Shown: positions 1 through 8,455 of the stretch, piece by piece
Numbering within the stretch: position 1 is the first letter of the stretch
Layout of the letters: each line of letters opens with the position of its first letter
Assembly (NCBI RefSeq): GCF_029335315.1
Contig: NZ_JARJLT010000335.1
Location: forward strand, 1-50,344
Direction of reading: 5' to 3'
DNA: 50,344 nt
DNA from: Pseudomonas citronellolis
GTDB taxonomy: Bacteria; Pseudomonadota; Gammaproteobacteria; Pseudomonadales; Pseudomonadaceae
Notes under the pieces: generated by a model
What the model saw: only the letters and a program-made list of their open reading frames with translations
Databases searched by the model: none
What the model was told of the DNA's origin: nothing
Program-made: the position numbers and the translations under genes

Positions 1-964
<964 letters not shown>

Positions 965-1123
965 GATGAGTGTCCTTGTGGATCGATGCTGACCCACCAG
1001 CCTATTCCCCGGCGTCGCGGGCGTAAAGCCGCGAAACCGGCGGAAAGGTCGGCTGCAGCGCGTCGGCGTCGGTGAGAGGGTGGCGTGGTGCCGGTAGCGC
1101 TCGACGAATGGATGGGCGGCTGC

Positions 1124-1142
1124 GCATTCAGTGACTGAATGC
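1124..1142. promoter_or_regulatory. Perfect 19-bp palindrome in cysK/moxR divergent region
   Basis: GCATTCAGTGACTGAATGC is a perfect inverted repeat centred on 1133, with 9-bp arms. It sits upstream of both cysK and the moxR promoter, so it looks like an operator for a dimeric repressor or activator. It does not resemble a CysB site as I know it, and the regulator is unknown. Confidence 0.5.
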
Positions 1143-1152
1143 CATGCCTGCG

Positions 1153-1182
1153 TTCACAGTCGACGGAGCTGCGCGGTATAGT
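1153..1182 (+). promoter_or_regulatory. Candidate sigma-70 promoter of moxR-VWA
   Basis: A TTCACA -35-like hexamer (1153-1158) and a TATAGT -10-like hexamer (1177-1182) are separated by 18 bp. Transcription would start near 1189, giving a leader of about 60 nt that contains a GC hairpin (CCGGGCC/GGCCCGG type, around 1209-1224). Confidence 0.4.
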
Positions 1183-1249
1183 CGCAGTCTGTCTCCCAGT
1201 TCCTACAGCCCGGGCCCAGGCCCGGCGTATACCGTTCGAGGATTCCCCG

Positions 1250-2095
1250 ATGAAGTTCGAAGGCACCCAGTCCTACGTCGCCACCGACGACCTCAAGCTG
1301 GCGGTGAACGCCTCCATCACCCTGCAGCGCCCGCTGCTGGTGAAAGGCGAGCCGGGCACCGGCAAGACCATGCTCGCCGAACAGTTGGCTGAAGCCTTCG
1401 GCGCCAAGCTGATCACCTGGCACATCAAGTCCACCACCAAGGCCCACCAGGGTCTCTACGAATACGACGCGGTGAGCCGCCTGCGCGACTCGCAGCTGGG
1501 CGTGGACAAGGTCCACGACGTGCGCAACTACATCAAGAAGGGCAAGCTCTGGGAGGCCTTCGAGGCCGGCGAGCGGGTGATCCTGCTGATCGACGAGATC
1601 GACAAGGCGGACATCGAGTTCCCCAACGACCTGCTGCAGGAACTCGACAAGATGGAGTTCTACGTCTACGAGACGAACGAGACCATCAAGGCCAAGCAGC
1701 GCCCGATCATCATCATCACCTCGAACAACGAGAAGGAACTGCCGGACGCCTTCCTGCGCCGCTGCTTCTTCCACTACATCGCCTTCCCGGATCGCGAGAC
1801 CCTGCAGAAGATCGTCGACGTCCACTACCCGGGCATCAAGGCCTCGCTGGTCAGCGAGGCGCTGGACATCTTCTTCGACGTGCGCAAGGTGCCGGGCCTG
1901 AAGAAGAAGCCCTCCACCAGCGAACTGGTCGACTGGCTGAAGCTGCTGATGGCCGACGACATCGGCGAAGCCGTGCTGCGCGAACGCGATCCGACCAAGG
2001 CCATCCCGCCGCTGGCCGGCGCCCTGGTGAAGAACGAGCAGGACGTGCAACTGCTCGAGCGCCTGGCCTTCATGAGCCGCCGCGCCAGTCGTTAA
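1250..2095 (+). CDS. MoxR-family AAA+ ATPase
   Basis: This is a 281-residue single-domain AAA+ ATPase of the MoxR group, a probable chaperone for assembly or metal insertion working with the VWA partner encoded next. Walker A is GEPGTGKT at residues 33-40 and Walker B is ILLIDE at 111-116. The start at 1250 (MKFEGTQ) is chosen because the conserved MoxR N-terminus begins there; the reading frame stays open further upstream but through non-conserved sequence. MoxR proteins paired with VWA proteins help mature oxidases and other metalloenzymes in several bacteria. The client here is unknown; the adjacent cysK is divergent and probably unrelated. Confidence 0.85.
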   Translation: MKFEGTQSYVATDDLKLAVNASITLQRPLLVKGEPGTGKTMLAEQLAEAFGAKLITWHIKSTTKAHQGLYEYDAVSRLRDSQLGVDKVHDVRNYIKKGKLWEAFEAGERVILLIDEIDKADIEFPNDLLQELDKMEFYVYETNETIKAKQRPIIIITSNNEKELPDAFLRRCFFHYIAFPDRETLQKIVDVHYPGIKASLVSEALDIFFDVRKVPGLKKKPSTSELVDWLKLLMADDIGEAVLRERDPTKAIPPLAGALVKNEQDVQLLERLAFMSRRASR

Positions 2096-2129
2096 CTTTC
2101 GGGCTGCTGCGCGTCGGCCATGCTGCGTT

Positions 2130-2187
2130 GGAATCAGACTCGGAAAGCTCATTTACAATCGTAAACTCCGCTTCCTCGTCTGATTCC
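2130..2187. repeat. 58-bp concentric nested palindrome
   Basis: Outer arms GGAATCAGAC (2130-2139) and GTCTGATTCC (2178-2187) are perfect 10-bp inverted repeats. The inner dyad TTTAC-AATC-GTAAA (2152-2165) has exactly the same centre, 2158.5, and a third short register (GGAA/TTCC) lies between them. Twenty of 29 positions match between half-sites. It lies between moxR and the VWA gene. Confidence 0.6.
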
Positions 2188-2215
2188 GCCTTGCCTGGCT
2201 CTAGCTCGCAAGCCC

Positions 2216-2245
2216 TTGCACCGAGTGCAAAGGAGCGTCGCTCCT
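2216..2245. repeat. Two abutting 15-bp dyads before the VWA gene
   Basis: TTGCAC-CGA-GTGCAA (2216-2230) is followed without a gap by AGGAGCG-T-CGCTCCT (2231-2245). Both are perfect. The second resembles the core of Pseudomonas REP elements. They end 28 bp before the VWA start codon. Confidence 0.5.
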
Positions 2246-2273
2246 GTACCAATGAATCAACGAGGGTGCAGCC

Positions 2274-3455
2274 ATGCTGCTCAACCTGTTCAACGAAATG
2301 CGCGCGGCCAAGGTGCCGGTGTCGGTGCGCGAGCTGCTCGACCTGATCAACGCGCTGCAGCAGCGCGTGGTGTTCGCCGACATGGACGAGTTCTACTACC
2401 TGTCGCGTACCATCCTGGTGAAGGACGAGCGTCATTTCGACAAGTTCGACCGGGCCTTCGGCGCCTATTTCAAGGGCCTGGAGAAGCTCGACGACCACCT
2501 CAAGGCGTTGATTCCCGAGGAGTGGCTGCGCAAGGAGTTCGAGCGCCTGCTGACCGACGAGGAACGCGCGCAGATCCAGTCCCTCGGCGGCCTGGACAAG
2601 CTCATCGAGGAGTTCAAGAAACGCCTGGAAGAGCAGAAGGAACGCCACGCCGGCGGCAACAAGTGGATCGGCACCGGCGGCACCAGCCCGTTCGGCTCCG
2701 GCGGCTTCAACCCCGAGGGCATCCGCGTCGGCGACGCCGGCAAGCGCCAGGGCAAGGCCGCCAAGGTGTGGGACCAGCGCGAGTACAAGAACCTCGACGA
2801 CCAGGTCGAGCTGGGCACCCGCAACATCAAGATCGCCCTGCGCCGCCTGCGCAAGTTCGCCCGTGAAGGCGCGGCGGAAGAGCTGGACATCGACGGCACC
2901 ATCGACCACACGGCGAAGGACGCCGGGCTGCTGAACATCCAGATGCGCCCGGAACGCCGCAACACCGTGAAGCTCCTGCTGCTGCTGGACATCGGCGGTT
3001 CGATGGACGCCCACGTGAAGGTCTGCGAGGAACTGTTCTCGGCCTGCAAGACCGAGTTCAAGCATCTCGAATATTTCTACTTCCACAACTTCATCTACGA
3101 GTCGGTGTGGAAGAACAACCTGCGCCGCTCCAGCGAACGCACCGCCACCTTCGACCTGCTGCACAAGTACGGGCCGGACTACAAGGTGGTGTTCGTCGGC
3201 GACGCGGCCATGGCGCCCTACGAGATCACCCAGGCCGGCGGCAGCGTCGAGCACTGGAACGAGGAAGCCGGCTACGTGTGGATGCAGCGCTTCATGGAGA
3301 AGTACAAGAAGCTCATCTGGATCAACCCGTACCCGAAGGACACCTGGAACTACACCGCCTCCACCGGCCTGGTGCGCGAGCTGGTGAAGGAACAGATGTT
3401 CCCGCTGACCCTCAGCGGTCTGGAAGAGGGCATGCGCTTCCTCTCGCGCGGCTGA
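2274..3455 (+). CDS. VWA-domain protein (CoxE/YehP-like), partner of MoxR
   Basis: This 393-residue cytoplasmic protein has a helical N-terminal half, a Gly-rich patch (about 128-147) and a C-terminal von Willebrand A domain. The metal-ion-dependent adhesion motif DxGxS is DIGGSM at 239-244. No signal peptide or membrane segment is seen. Together with the upstream MoxR ATPase it forms the usual MoxR-VWA two-component chaperone arrangement. It is separated from moxR by 178 bp packed with three dyads, so coexpression is likely but may be modulated. It matches my memory of P. aeruginosa PA2708 in length and position; its molecular client is unknown. Confidence 0.8.
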   Translation: MLLNLFNEMRAAKVPVSVRELLDLINALQQRVVFADMDEFYYLSRTILVKDERHFDKFDRAFGAYFKGLEKLDDHLKALIPEEWLRKEFERLLTDEERAQIQSLGGLDKLIEEFKKRLEEQKERHAGGNKWIGTGGTSPFGSGGFNPEGIRVGDAGKRQGKAAKVWDQREYKNLDDQVELGTRNIKIALRRLRKFAREGAAEELDIDGTIDHTAKDAGLLNIQMRPERRNTVKLLLLLDIGGSMDAHVKVCEELFSACKTEFKHLEYFYFHNFIYESVWKNNLRRSSERTATFDLLHKYGPDYKVVFVGDAAMAPYEITQAGGSVEHWNEEAGYVWMQRFMEKYKKLIWINPYPKDTWNYTASTGLVRELVKEQMFPLTLSGLEEGMRFLSRG

Positions 3456-3502
3456 CGCGCGTATCCCCGTAGGAGTCGGTTCGAAGCACGGTTGCGGCTA
3501 TC

Positions 3503-3570
3503 GTCTTGCCAAATCCCATGCCCGCGGCGGTAACATCGCGGGCACGGCGCACCGCACCGATGGGCAAGAC
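3503..3570 (+). promoter_or_regulatory. Stem-forming leader abutting the AraC-regulator start codon
   Basis: GTCTTGCC (3503-3510) is perfectly complementary to GGCAAGAC (3563-3570), which directly precedes the ATG at 3571. Inside lies a second perfect 8-bp stem, TGCCCGCG (3519-3526) with CGCGGGCA (3537-3544). No Shine-Dalgarno sequence is seen at the expected distance, so the structure could affect translation. Confidence 0.4.
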
Positions 3571-4590
3571 ATGACCGGCACCAGCTTTTCCCGCAACACC
3601 TGGCTCAACTCCCTGCACATGGCTTCGCTGACCGTTTCCCTGCTGGAAGCGGAAGGCCACGGCCTGGAAAGCATCCTCGAGGGCAGCGGCATCACCGCCG
3701 CCGACCTGCTCGACCTGCGTCGCCTGGTCAGCCCCTGGCAGGAGCAGCAGGTGTTCGCCAACGCCCAGCGCCTGGCCGCCGAGCCCGCGCTGGGGCTGCG
3801 CCTGGGCCTGCGCACACGGATTTCCGCCTACGGCCTGCTGGGTTACGCGCTGCTCTCCGCGCCGACCCTGGGCGAGGCGCTGCGCATCGGCCTGAGCTAC
3901 CCGGTGCTGCTGGGCACCTACTTCCACCTGGCGCTGAGCGTCGAGGGCGACGTCGCCTGGCTGGTGGCCACCGGCTATAGCGAGGACGAGGCGCTGCGGC
4001 CGTTCAACACCGAGCTGTGCCTGGGCTCGCTGAAGGTCACCTGCGGCGACCTGCTGGGCCAGCCGCTGGACCTGCGCCGCGCCGAGTTCGAATACAGCGT
4101 CCCCGCCGAGCGCGAGGCGGCCTACACCAAGGGCTTCGGCTGCGGGCTGCGTTTCGGCGCCGCGCGCAGCGCCATCGGCTTCCCGGCCACCTGGCTGGAG
4201 CGGCGCCTGCCGTTGGCCGACCCGGTGACCCATCGCGAGATGCTCGAACAGTGCCGCCGGCAGAACATCGAGCTGGCCGCGCGCCGCGCCTGGCTGGACA
4301 AGGTGCGCGGCATCCTCGGCGAGCGCCTGCAGTCGCCGCCCGGCCTGGAAGAACTGGCGCGGCGCCTGAACTGCTCCTCGCGCAGCCTGCGCCGGCACCT
4401 GCAGCAACAGCAGACCAGCTACCAGCAACTGCTCGACGAACTGCGCTTCGCCCGCGCCAAGGAACTGCTGCAGGGCGGCGACATGCCGATCTACCGCATC
4501 GCCGAGGAACTCGGCTTCAGCGAAACGGCCAGCCTGCGCCACGCCTTCCAGCGCTGGAGCGGCCAGCCGCCGAGCCATTTCCGTGCCTGA
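3571..4590 (+). CDS. AraC-family transcriptional regulator
   Basis: The protein has 339 residues: an N-terminal ligand-binding domain of the Arabinose_bd type (about 20-200) and a C-terminal AraC double helix-turn-helix. The second HTH reads YRIAEELGFSETASLRHAFQRW, typical of the family, and the protein ends SGQPPSHFRA. It is the OruR/PA2704-like type with the sensor first. It lies 115 bp after the VWA gene and is followed by tandem repeats, so no target gene is obvious from context. The unusual leader stem touches the start codon. An alternative start is the Met at residue 17. Confidence 0.85.
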   Translation: MTGTSFSRNTWLNSLHMASLTVSLLEAEGHGLESILEGSGITAADLLDLRRLVSPWQEQQVFANAQRLAAEPALGLRLGLRTRISAYGLLGYALLSAPTLGEALRIGLSYPVLLGTYFHLALSVEGDVAWLVATGYSEDEALRPFNTELCLGSLKVTCGDLLGQPLDLRRAEFEYSVPAEREAAYTKGFGCGLRFGAARSAIGFPATWLERRLPLADPVTHREMLEQCRRQNIELAARRAWLDKVRGILGERLQSPPGLEELARRLNCSSRSLRRHLQQQQTSYQQLLDELRFARAKELLQGGDMPIYRIAEELGFSETASLRHAFQRWSGQPPSHFRA

Positions 4591-4597
4591 ACCCTTC

Positions 4598-4878
4598 GGC
4601 GGATAACGCTTGAGGCGTTATGCGCCCTACGCAATGGCCACCTCCGCCATTTCCGCGCGGGACAATGCGTAGGGCGAATAACCGTTCGCGGTTATCCGCC
4701 GCCAGCCGGAACGTTGGTGTTCGGGGGGAATGGCGGATAACGCTTGAGGCGTTATGCGCCCTACGCAATGGCCACCTCCGCCATTTCCGCGCGGGGCAAT
4801 GCGTAGGGCGAATAACCGTTCGCGGTTATCCGCCGCCAGCCGGAACGCTGGTGTTCGGCGGGAACGGCGGATAACGCC
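4598..4878. repeat. 134-bp tandem repeat of an inverted GTAGGGCG element
   Basis: Two copies with an exact 134-bp period (4598-4731 and 4732-4865) and a 13-bp third start (4866-4878) are nearly identical. Each contains two hairpins, GATAACGC/GCGTTAT and AATAACCG-TTCG-CGGTTAT, and CGCCCTAC/GTAGGGCG ends. The same element occurs singly at 32781-32869 and 40801-40896. The last partial copy stops 3 bp before the methyltransferase stop codon. Confidence 0.9.
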
Positions 4879-4881
4879 TAC

Positions 4882-5925
4882 TCATGGACGCGCCTCCAAG
4901 ATCAGGTTGAACGGCGTTTCCGCCGCGCGGCGGAAGCGGCTGAAGCCGGCTTCCTCGAACACCGCGCGCAGGCGCGCTTCGCCGGCCTGGGCGCCGAGGC
5001 CGAGGCCGACTTCCTGGGACAGCGAGTTGGGCGTGCAGATGAAGGTCGAGGCGGCATAGAACAGCCGGCCCACCGGGGTCAGGTTGTCGTCCAGGCTGTC
5101 GCCGGCGTAGGGCTCCACCAGCAGCACCGTGCCGTCCGGCGCCAGGCGCTGCAGGGCGTGGCGGGCGGCGCCTACCGGGTCGCCCATGTCGTGCAGGCAG
5201 TCGAAGAAGCAGATCAGCTCGTACTCGCCCGGGTAGTCCTTGGCGCTGGCTGTGGCGAACCGCGCGCGCTCCTCGACGCCGGCTTCGCTGGCGCGCTGCG
5301 CGGCGGTTTCCACCGAGGGCGCGTGGTAGTCGAAACCGGCGAAGCGCGAGGCCGGGAAGGCCTTGGCCATGATGATGGTGGAGGCGCCGTGACCGCAGCC
5401 GATGTCGGCCACCCGTGCGCCGCTTTGCAGCTTGGCGACCACGCCGTGCAGGGCCGGCAGCCACTCCTCTACCAGATGCGCGCGGTAGCCGGGGCGGAAG
5501 AAGCGCTCGGTGCCACGGAACAGGCAGGGGTGGTGGTCGCCCCAGGGCAGGGCGCCGTCGCCGCGCATGGCGGCGATGAGCTTGTCCTTGTCCTGGTACA
5601 GCGAGGCCAGCACGCTAGCGCCGCCGGCCACGTACACCGGCGAGTCCTCGATGGCCAGCGCCAGGGCCTGTTCCTCGGGCAGGCGGAAGCTGCCGCCGGT
5701 GTGCTCCAGATAGCCGGCGGCGGCCTGCGCGCTGAGCCATTCGCGCAGCAGGCGCGGGTTGCAGCCGGTACGTTCGGCGAGGGTTTCCGGGCTGACCGGC
5801 TGGCCGTCGGCCATGGCCCGGTACAGGCCCAGTTCGTCGCCGAGGATGACGTTGGCGAGCAGCGCCGCGCCGCCCATGTCGGCGACCAGGCGGCCCATGA
5901 ATGCGTTGAGTTTGGCTTCGTCCAT
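4882..5925 (-). CDS. Class I SAM-dependent methyltransferase
   Basis: This 347-residue protein has an N-terminal winged-helix dimerisation domain (NPRLLREWLSAQAAAGYLE region) and a C-terminal Rossmann methyltransferase domain with the SAM loop VADIGCGHGAS (about residues 174-184). The architecture matches Rv2258c/O-methyltransferase-like proteins that act on small molecules; the substrate cannot be read. A strong GGAGGAG ribosome site precedes the ATG at 5925, which is preferred over an in-frame opening further upstream. It is transcribed toward the tandem repeats, whose hairpins may serve as its terminator. Confidence 0.8.
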   Translation of the reverse strand: MDEAKLNAFMGRLVADMGGAALLANVILGDELGLYRAMADGQPVSPETLAERTGCNPRLLREWLSAQAAAGYLEHTGGSFRLPEEQALALAIEDSPVYVAGGASVLASLYQDKDKLIAAMRGDGALPWGDHHPCLFRGTERFFRPGYRAHLVEEWLPALHGVVAKLQSGARVADIGCGHGASTIIMAKAFPASRFAGFDYHAPSVETAAQRASEAGVEERARFATASAKDYPGEYELICFFDCLHDMGDPVGAARHALQRLAPDGTVLLVEPYAGDSLDDNLTPVGRLFYAASTFICTPNSLSQEVGLGLGAQAGEARLRAVFEEAGFSRFRRAAETPFNLILEARP

Positions 5926-6237
5926 GACGGCTCCTCCGCTGGGAGCGGCGGGTGACGCTCCGGGAATCGGGGAGTGCCGGCTCTCCATGGGCGCGGCGGA
6001 CGGCGGGGCAGGGCGCCGGCCTGGGACGGGCGCGTGCCGGCAGCCGCAGTTCACGCGTCGTTGCCGGCCCGGACGGGCGCGCCCTCGGCGGGGCGTCGCT
6101 CCAGTCTACCGCCGTGGCGCGCGCGGGGCGGCCGGGGCGACGCCCGGCGCTGGCGAAAGGGATAATGCCAATTGGGTCTGCACAGGTTGCTGGCGCAATG
6201 CCATAACTGCATCCGCCACCTTTCGGGAGACGTCGCG
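5926..6237. other. Divergent intergenic region, no gene seen
   Basis: These 312 bp separate the methyltransferase and a small gene. The sequence is very GC-rich with several short GC hairpins in 6060-6160. An AT-richer stretch around 6160-6215 is the likely promoter area for the small gene, but I could not fix a convincing -35/-10 pair. Confidence 0.4.
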
Positions 6238-6459
6238 ATGAACAGCGCCGAACAGCAGCTCAACCGCACCCTGCACAGCCTGGTCTACAACCTGGAGCTG
6301 GCCTCGCACAACATCCGTACTTCGATGGCCTTCGTCGACGACGCGGTGCTGGCGCGGCTGATGGGCGCCGACGCGCAGCGCCTGAACCTGGCGGCGGAAG
6401 TCATGCACAACCTGCTCGGCGAACTCGCCCGGGGGCGCCTGAGCTGCCCGCAGGCGTGA
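6238..6459 (+). CDS. Small 73-residue helical protein, unknown
   Basis: It starts MNSAEQQLNRTLHSLVYNLE, preceded by a GGGAG ribosome site, and ends 4 bp before the csiR stop on the other strand. The sequence is amphipathic and helical with no Cys cluster, signal peptide or membrane segment. Codon use (GC-rich third positions) supports coding. I do not recognise a family. It could be a small regulatory or adaptor protein. The adjacent genes (methyltransferase and csiR) are on the opposite strand and give no clue. Confidence 0.6.
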   Translation: MNSAEQQLNRTLHSLVYNLELASHNIRTSMAFVDDAVLARLMGADAQRLNLAAEVMHNLLGELARGRLSCPQA

Positions 6460-6463
6460 GCCT

Positions 6464-7195
6464 TCAGCGGCCCTCGCCGAGGCCGCCGTTCTGCATGATC
6501 TGCGCGATGATCGGCACCGGGGTCATCAGGTGCGTGCGCATCATCTCGCTGGCGCGCGCGGCGTCGCGGGCGAGGATCGCCTCGACCAGCGCGGCGTGCT
6601 CCTGGCGCTTGAGTTCCAGGGCCTGCTCGGAGAACACCGTCTGCGTCAGCCACAGGTGGCGGTAGCGCTCGGCCTGGTCGAACAGATAGGTGCGCGCCTG
6701 TAGCAGGTGCTTCGAGCCGCAGCCCTGGGCGATGGCGCTGTGGAAGGCCTTGTGCCGTTCGTCCCAGACGTCCAGGCGCTGCTCGCGGGTCTTCACCTCG
6801 ACCACCTTGGCCAGGGTATGCGAATGCGCCAGCACCTGCGCCTCCCAGGCGTCGTCGCCGCGCTGGATGGCCAGGCCGACGATCATCGCTTCGAGGTTGG
6901 CGCGGGCGTCGTAGATGTCGCGCATCTCTTCCAGCGACATGGGCGCCACCCGGTAGCCCTTCTGGCTGATAGCCACCACCAGGTGTTCCGCCACCAGTTG
7001 CGACAGGGCCTCGCGCAGCGGGCCGACGCCCAGGTCGTAGCGCTCCTTCAGGGTGCTCATCAGCAGCTTTTCGCCCGGTTTGAAGACGCCGCGGATGATG
7101 TCCTTCTTGAGCCGCTCATAACCGCTGACGGCCGAGTTCTGACGGGGGACGATCGCTTCCAAATCCAGCTCCTGTGGGCATTTGCGCTGGATCAT
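6464..7195 (-). CDS. csiR: GntR/FCD-family repressor of glutarate catabolism
   Basis: This is a 243-residue regulator: a GntR winged HTH (GYERLKKDIIRGVFKPGEKL and PLREALSQLVAEHLV) followed by an all-helical FCD effector domain. In E. coli and P. putida, CsiR-type proteins repress glaH-lhgO and are released by glutarate. Here it is divergent from glaH, with two dyads between the genes. The start at 7195 is the first ATG; a TTG at 7201 is also possible and no clear ribosome site decides. In E. coli csiR sits downstream of gabP, whereas here it is upstream and divergent. Confidence 0.85.
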   Translation of the reverse strand: MIQRKCPQELDLEAIVPRQNSAVSGYERLKKDIIRGVFKPGEKLLMSTLKERYDLGVGPLREALSQLVAEHLVVAISQKGYRVAPMSLEEMRDIYDARANLEAMIVGLAIQRGDDAWEAQVLAHSHTLAKVVEVKTREQRLDVWDERHKAFHSAIAQGCGSKHLLQARTYLFDQAERYRHLWLTQTVFSEQALELKRQEHAALVEAILARDAARASEMMRTHLMTPVPIIAQIMQNGGLGEGR

Positions 7196-7225
7196 ACCCA
7201 AATGTCGGATGGACGAAAAACAATA

Positions 7226-7272
7226 GACAAGGCATTGCTTTGTCGTCGAACAATAAAAATGTAGACATTTTT
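7226..7272. promoter_or_regulatory. Two candidate CsiR operators in csiR-glaH promoter region
   Basis: The first dyad GACAAGGCATTGCTTTGTC (7226-7244) is palindromic except at three positions. The second, AAAAATGTAGACATTTTT (7255-7272), is a palindrome with 8-bp arms around AG and contains TGT-AG-ACA, the half-site form used by FadR-type GntR regulators. They are 28.5 bp apart centre to centre in an AT-rich stretch that must hold both divergent promoters. Confidence 0.65.
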
Positions 7273-7355
7273 AGTTTGTGGCGATATTTTTCTCCTGCCC
7301 GCCTGATCCAGGTCATTGCCGGACGGCGCCACCCCATCATTGCCAGGACACCGCC

Positions 7356-8333
7356 ATGAACGCCTTCACCTCCATCCAGGACCTCGTCATGCCCCTGCCG
7401 CTGGAGACCCGCGGCTACTCGGTAGCGCCGTCGGCGCAGTCGCCGCGCCTGCTCGAGCTGACCGTCGCCCGCGAAACCGTGGCGGCCTTCGTCGAAGCCG
7501 TGGCGCAGTGGCCGGTACAGGCCCTGGAGTACAAGTCGTTCCTGCGCTTCCGCGTCGCCCAGATCCTCGACGAGCTGTGCGAAGGCACCCTGCGCCCGGT
7601 GCTGCTGAACACCATCCTCGACCGTGGCACCGGCGGCCTGCTGGTCAAGCCCGAGGGCCTGGATGACGTGGCCCAGGCCGAGGACATGGTGAAGTTCTCC
7701 ACCGCCGTCGCGCACCTGATCGGCCGTTCCAACTACGACGCCATGAGCGGCCAGTTCTACGCCCGCTTCGCCGTGGTCAACAGCGACAACTCCGACAGCT
7801 ACCTGCGCCAGCCGCACCGCGTGATGGAGCTGCACAACGACGGCACCTTCGTGAATCAGATCACCGACTACGTGCTGATGATGAAGATCGAAGAGAAGAA
7901 CATGGAGGGCGGCGACTCCCTGCTGCTGCACCTGGACGACTGGAGCGAGCTGGACGAGTTCTTCCGCCACCCGCTGGCGCGCCGCGAAATGCGCTGGACC
8001 GCGCCGCCGAGCAAGAAGGTCAGCGAGGACGTGTTCCACGCGGTGTTCGACACCGACGCCGAAGGCCGCCCGACCATGCGCTACATCGACCAGTTCGTGC
8101 AGCCGAAGGACTACGAGGAAGGCATCTGGCTGAACAGCCTGTCCGACTCCCTGGAAACCAGCCCCGGGAAGATTTCCGTACCGGTGCCGCAGGGCTGCTT
8201 CCTGCTGATCAACAACCTGTTCTGGCTGCACGGCCGCGACCGCTTCGTGCCGCACGAAGGCCTGCGCCGCGAACTGATGCGCCAGCGCGGCTACATCGCC
8301 TACCAGAAGCCGCTGTACCAGCGCGGCCAGTAA
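7356..8333 (+). CDS. glaH: Glutarate 2-hydroxylase (Fe(II)/2-oxoglutarate-dependent)
   Basis: The 325-residue enzyme equals E. coli GlaH (CsiD) in length. Iron ligands H160 and D162 (ELHNDGTF) and H292 (FWLHGRD), plus the 2-oxoglutarate-binding R309, are present at the same numbers as in E. coli. It converts glutarate, oxygen and 2-oxoglutarate to L-2-hydroxyglutarate, succinate and CO2, which LhgO then oxidises. It is the first gene of the operon glaH-lhgO-gabD-gabT-gabP and is likely repressed by CsiR. The ATG at 7356 matches the known N-terminus. Confidence 0.95.
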   Translation: MNAFTSIQDLVMPLPLETRGYSVAPSAQSPRLLELTVARETVAAFVEAVAQWPVQALEYKSFLRFRVAQILDELCEGTLRPVLLNTILDRGTGGLLVKPEGLDDVAQAEDMVKFSTAVAHLIGRSNYDAMSGQFYARFAVVNSDNSDSYLRQPHRVMELHNDGTFVNQITDYVLMMKIEEKNMEGGDSLLLHLDDWSELDEFFRHPLARREMRWTAPPSKKVSEDVFHAVFDTDAEGRPTMRYIDQFVQPKDYEEGIWLNSLSDSLETSPGKISVPVPQGCFLLINNLFWLHGRDRFVPHEGLRRELMRQRGYIAYQKPLYQRGQ

Positions 8334-8358
8334 TTCCCCCAGCGTCACCCTTCCCCCG

Positions 8359-8413
8359 GGAGCGAGCTGGCTCGCGAAGGTCCGCGCACGGTCTTCGCCG
8401 GCCGGCTCGCTCC
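8359..8413. repeat. REPIN (inverted REP pair) inside the glaH operon
   Basis: GGAGCGAGC (8359-8367) and GCTCGCTCC (8405-8413) bound an imperfect palindrome with an inner GCGAAGG/TCTTCGC stem. It lies between glaH and lhgO and could form a stable RNA hairpin in the operon transcript. Confidence 0.8.
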
Positions 8414-8455
8414 TGTGGGGTTTTTCAGCTGAGCCAGTGCGCGAGGTAATTGGCT

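Noticed and set aside
4598-4878. CRISPR array or minisatellite
   Set aside because: Only two full 134-bp units, each an inverted element with conserved rather than variable interior. No cas genes are present.
6160-6237. Sigma-54 promoter (TGGC...TGCA) before the small gene
   Set aside because: The GG and GC elements are 15 bp apart instead of the required 10.
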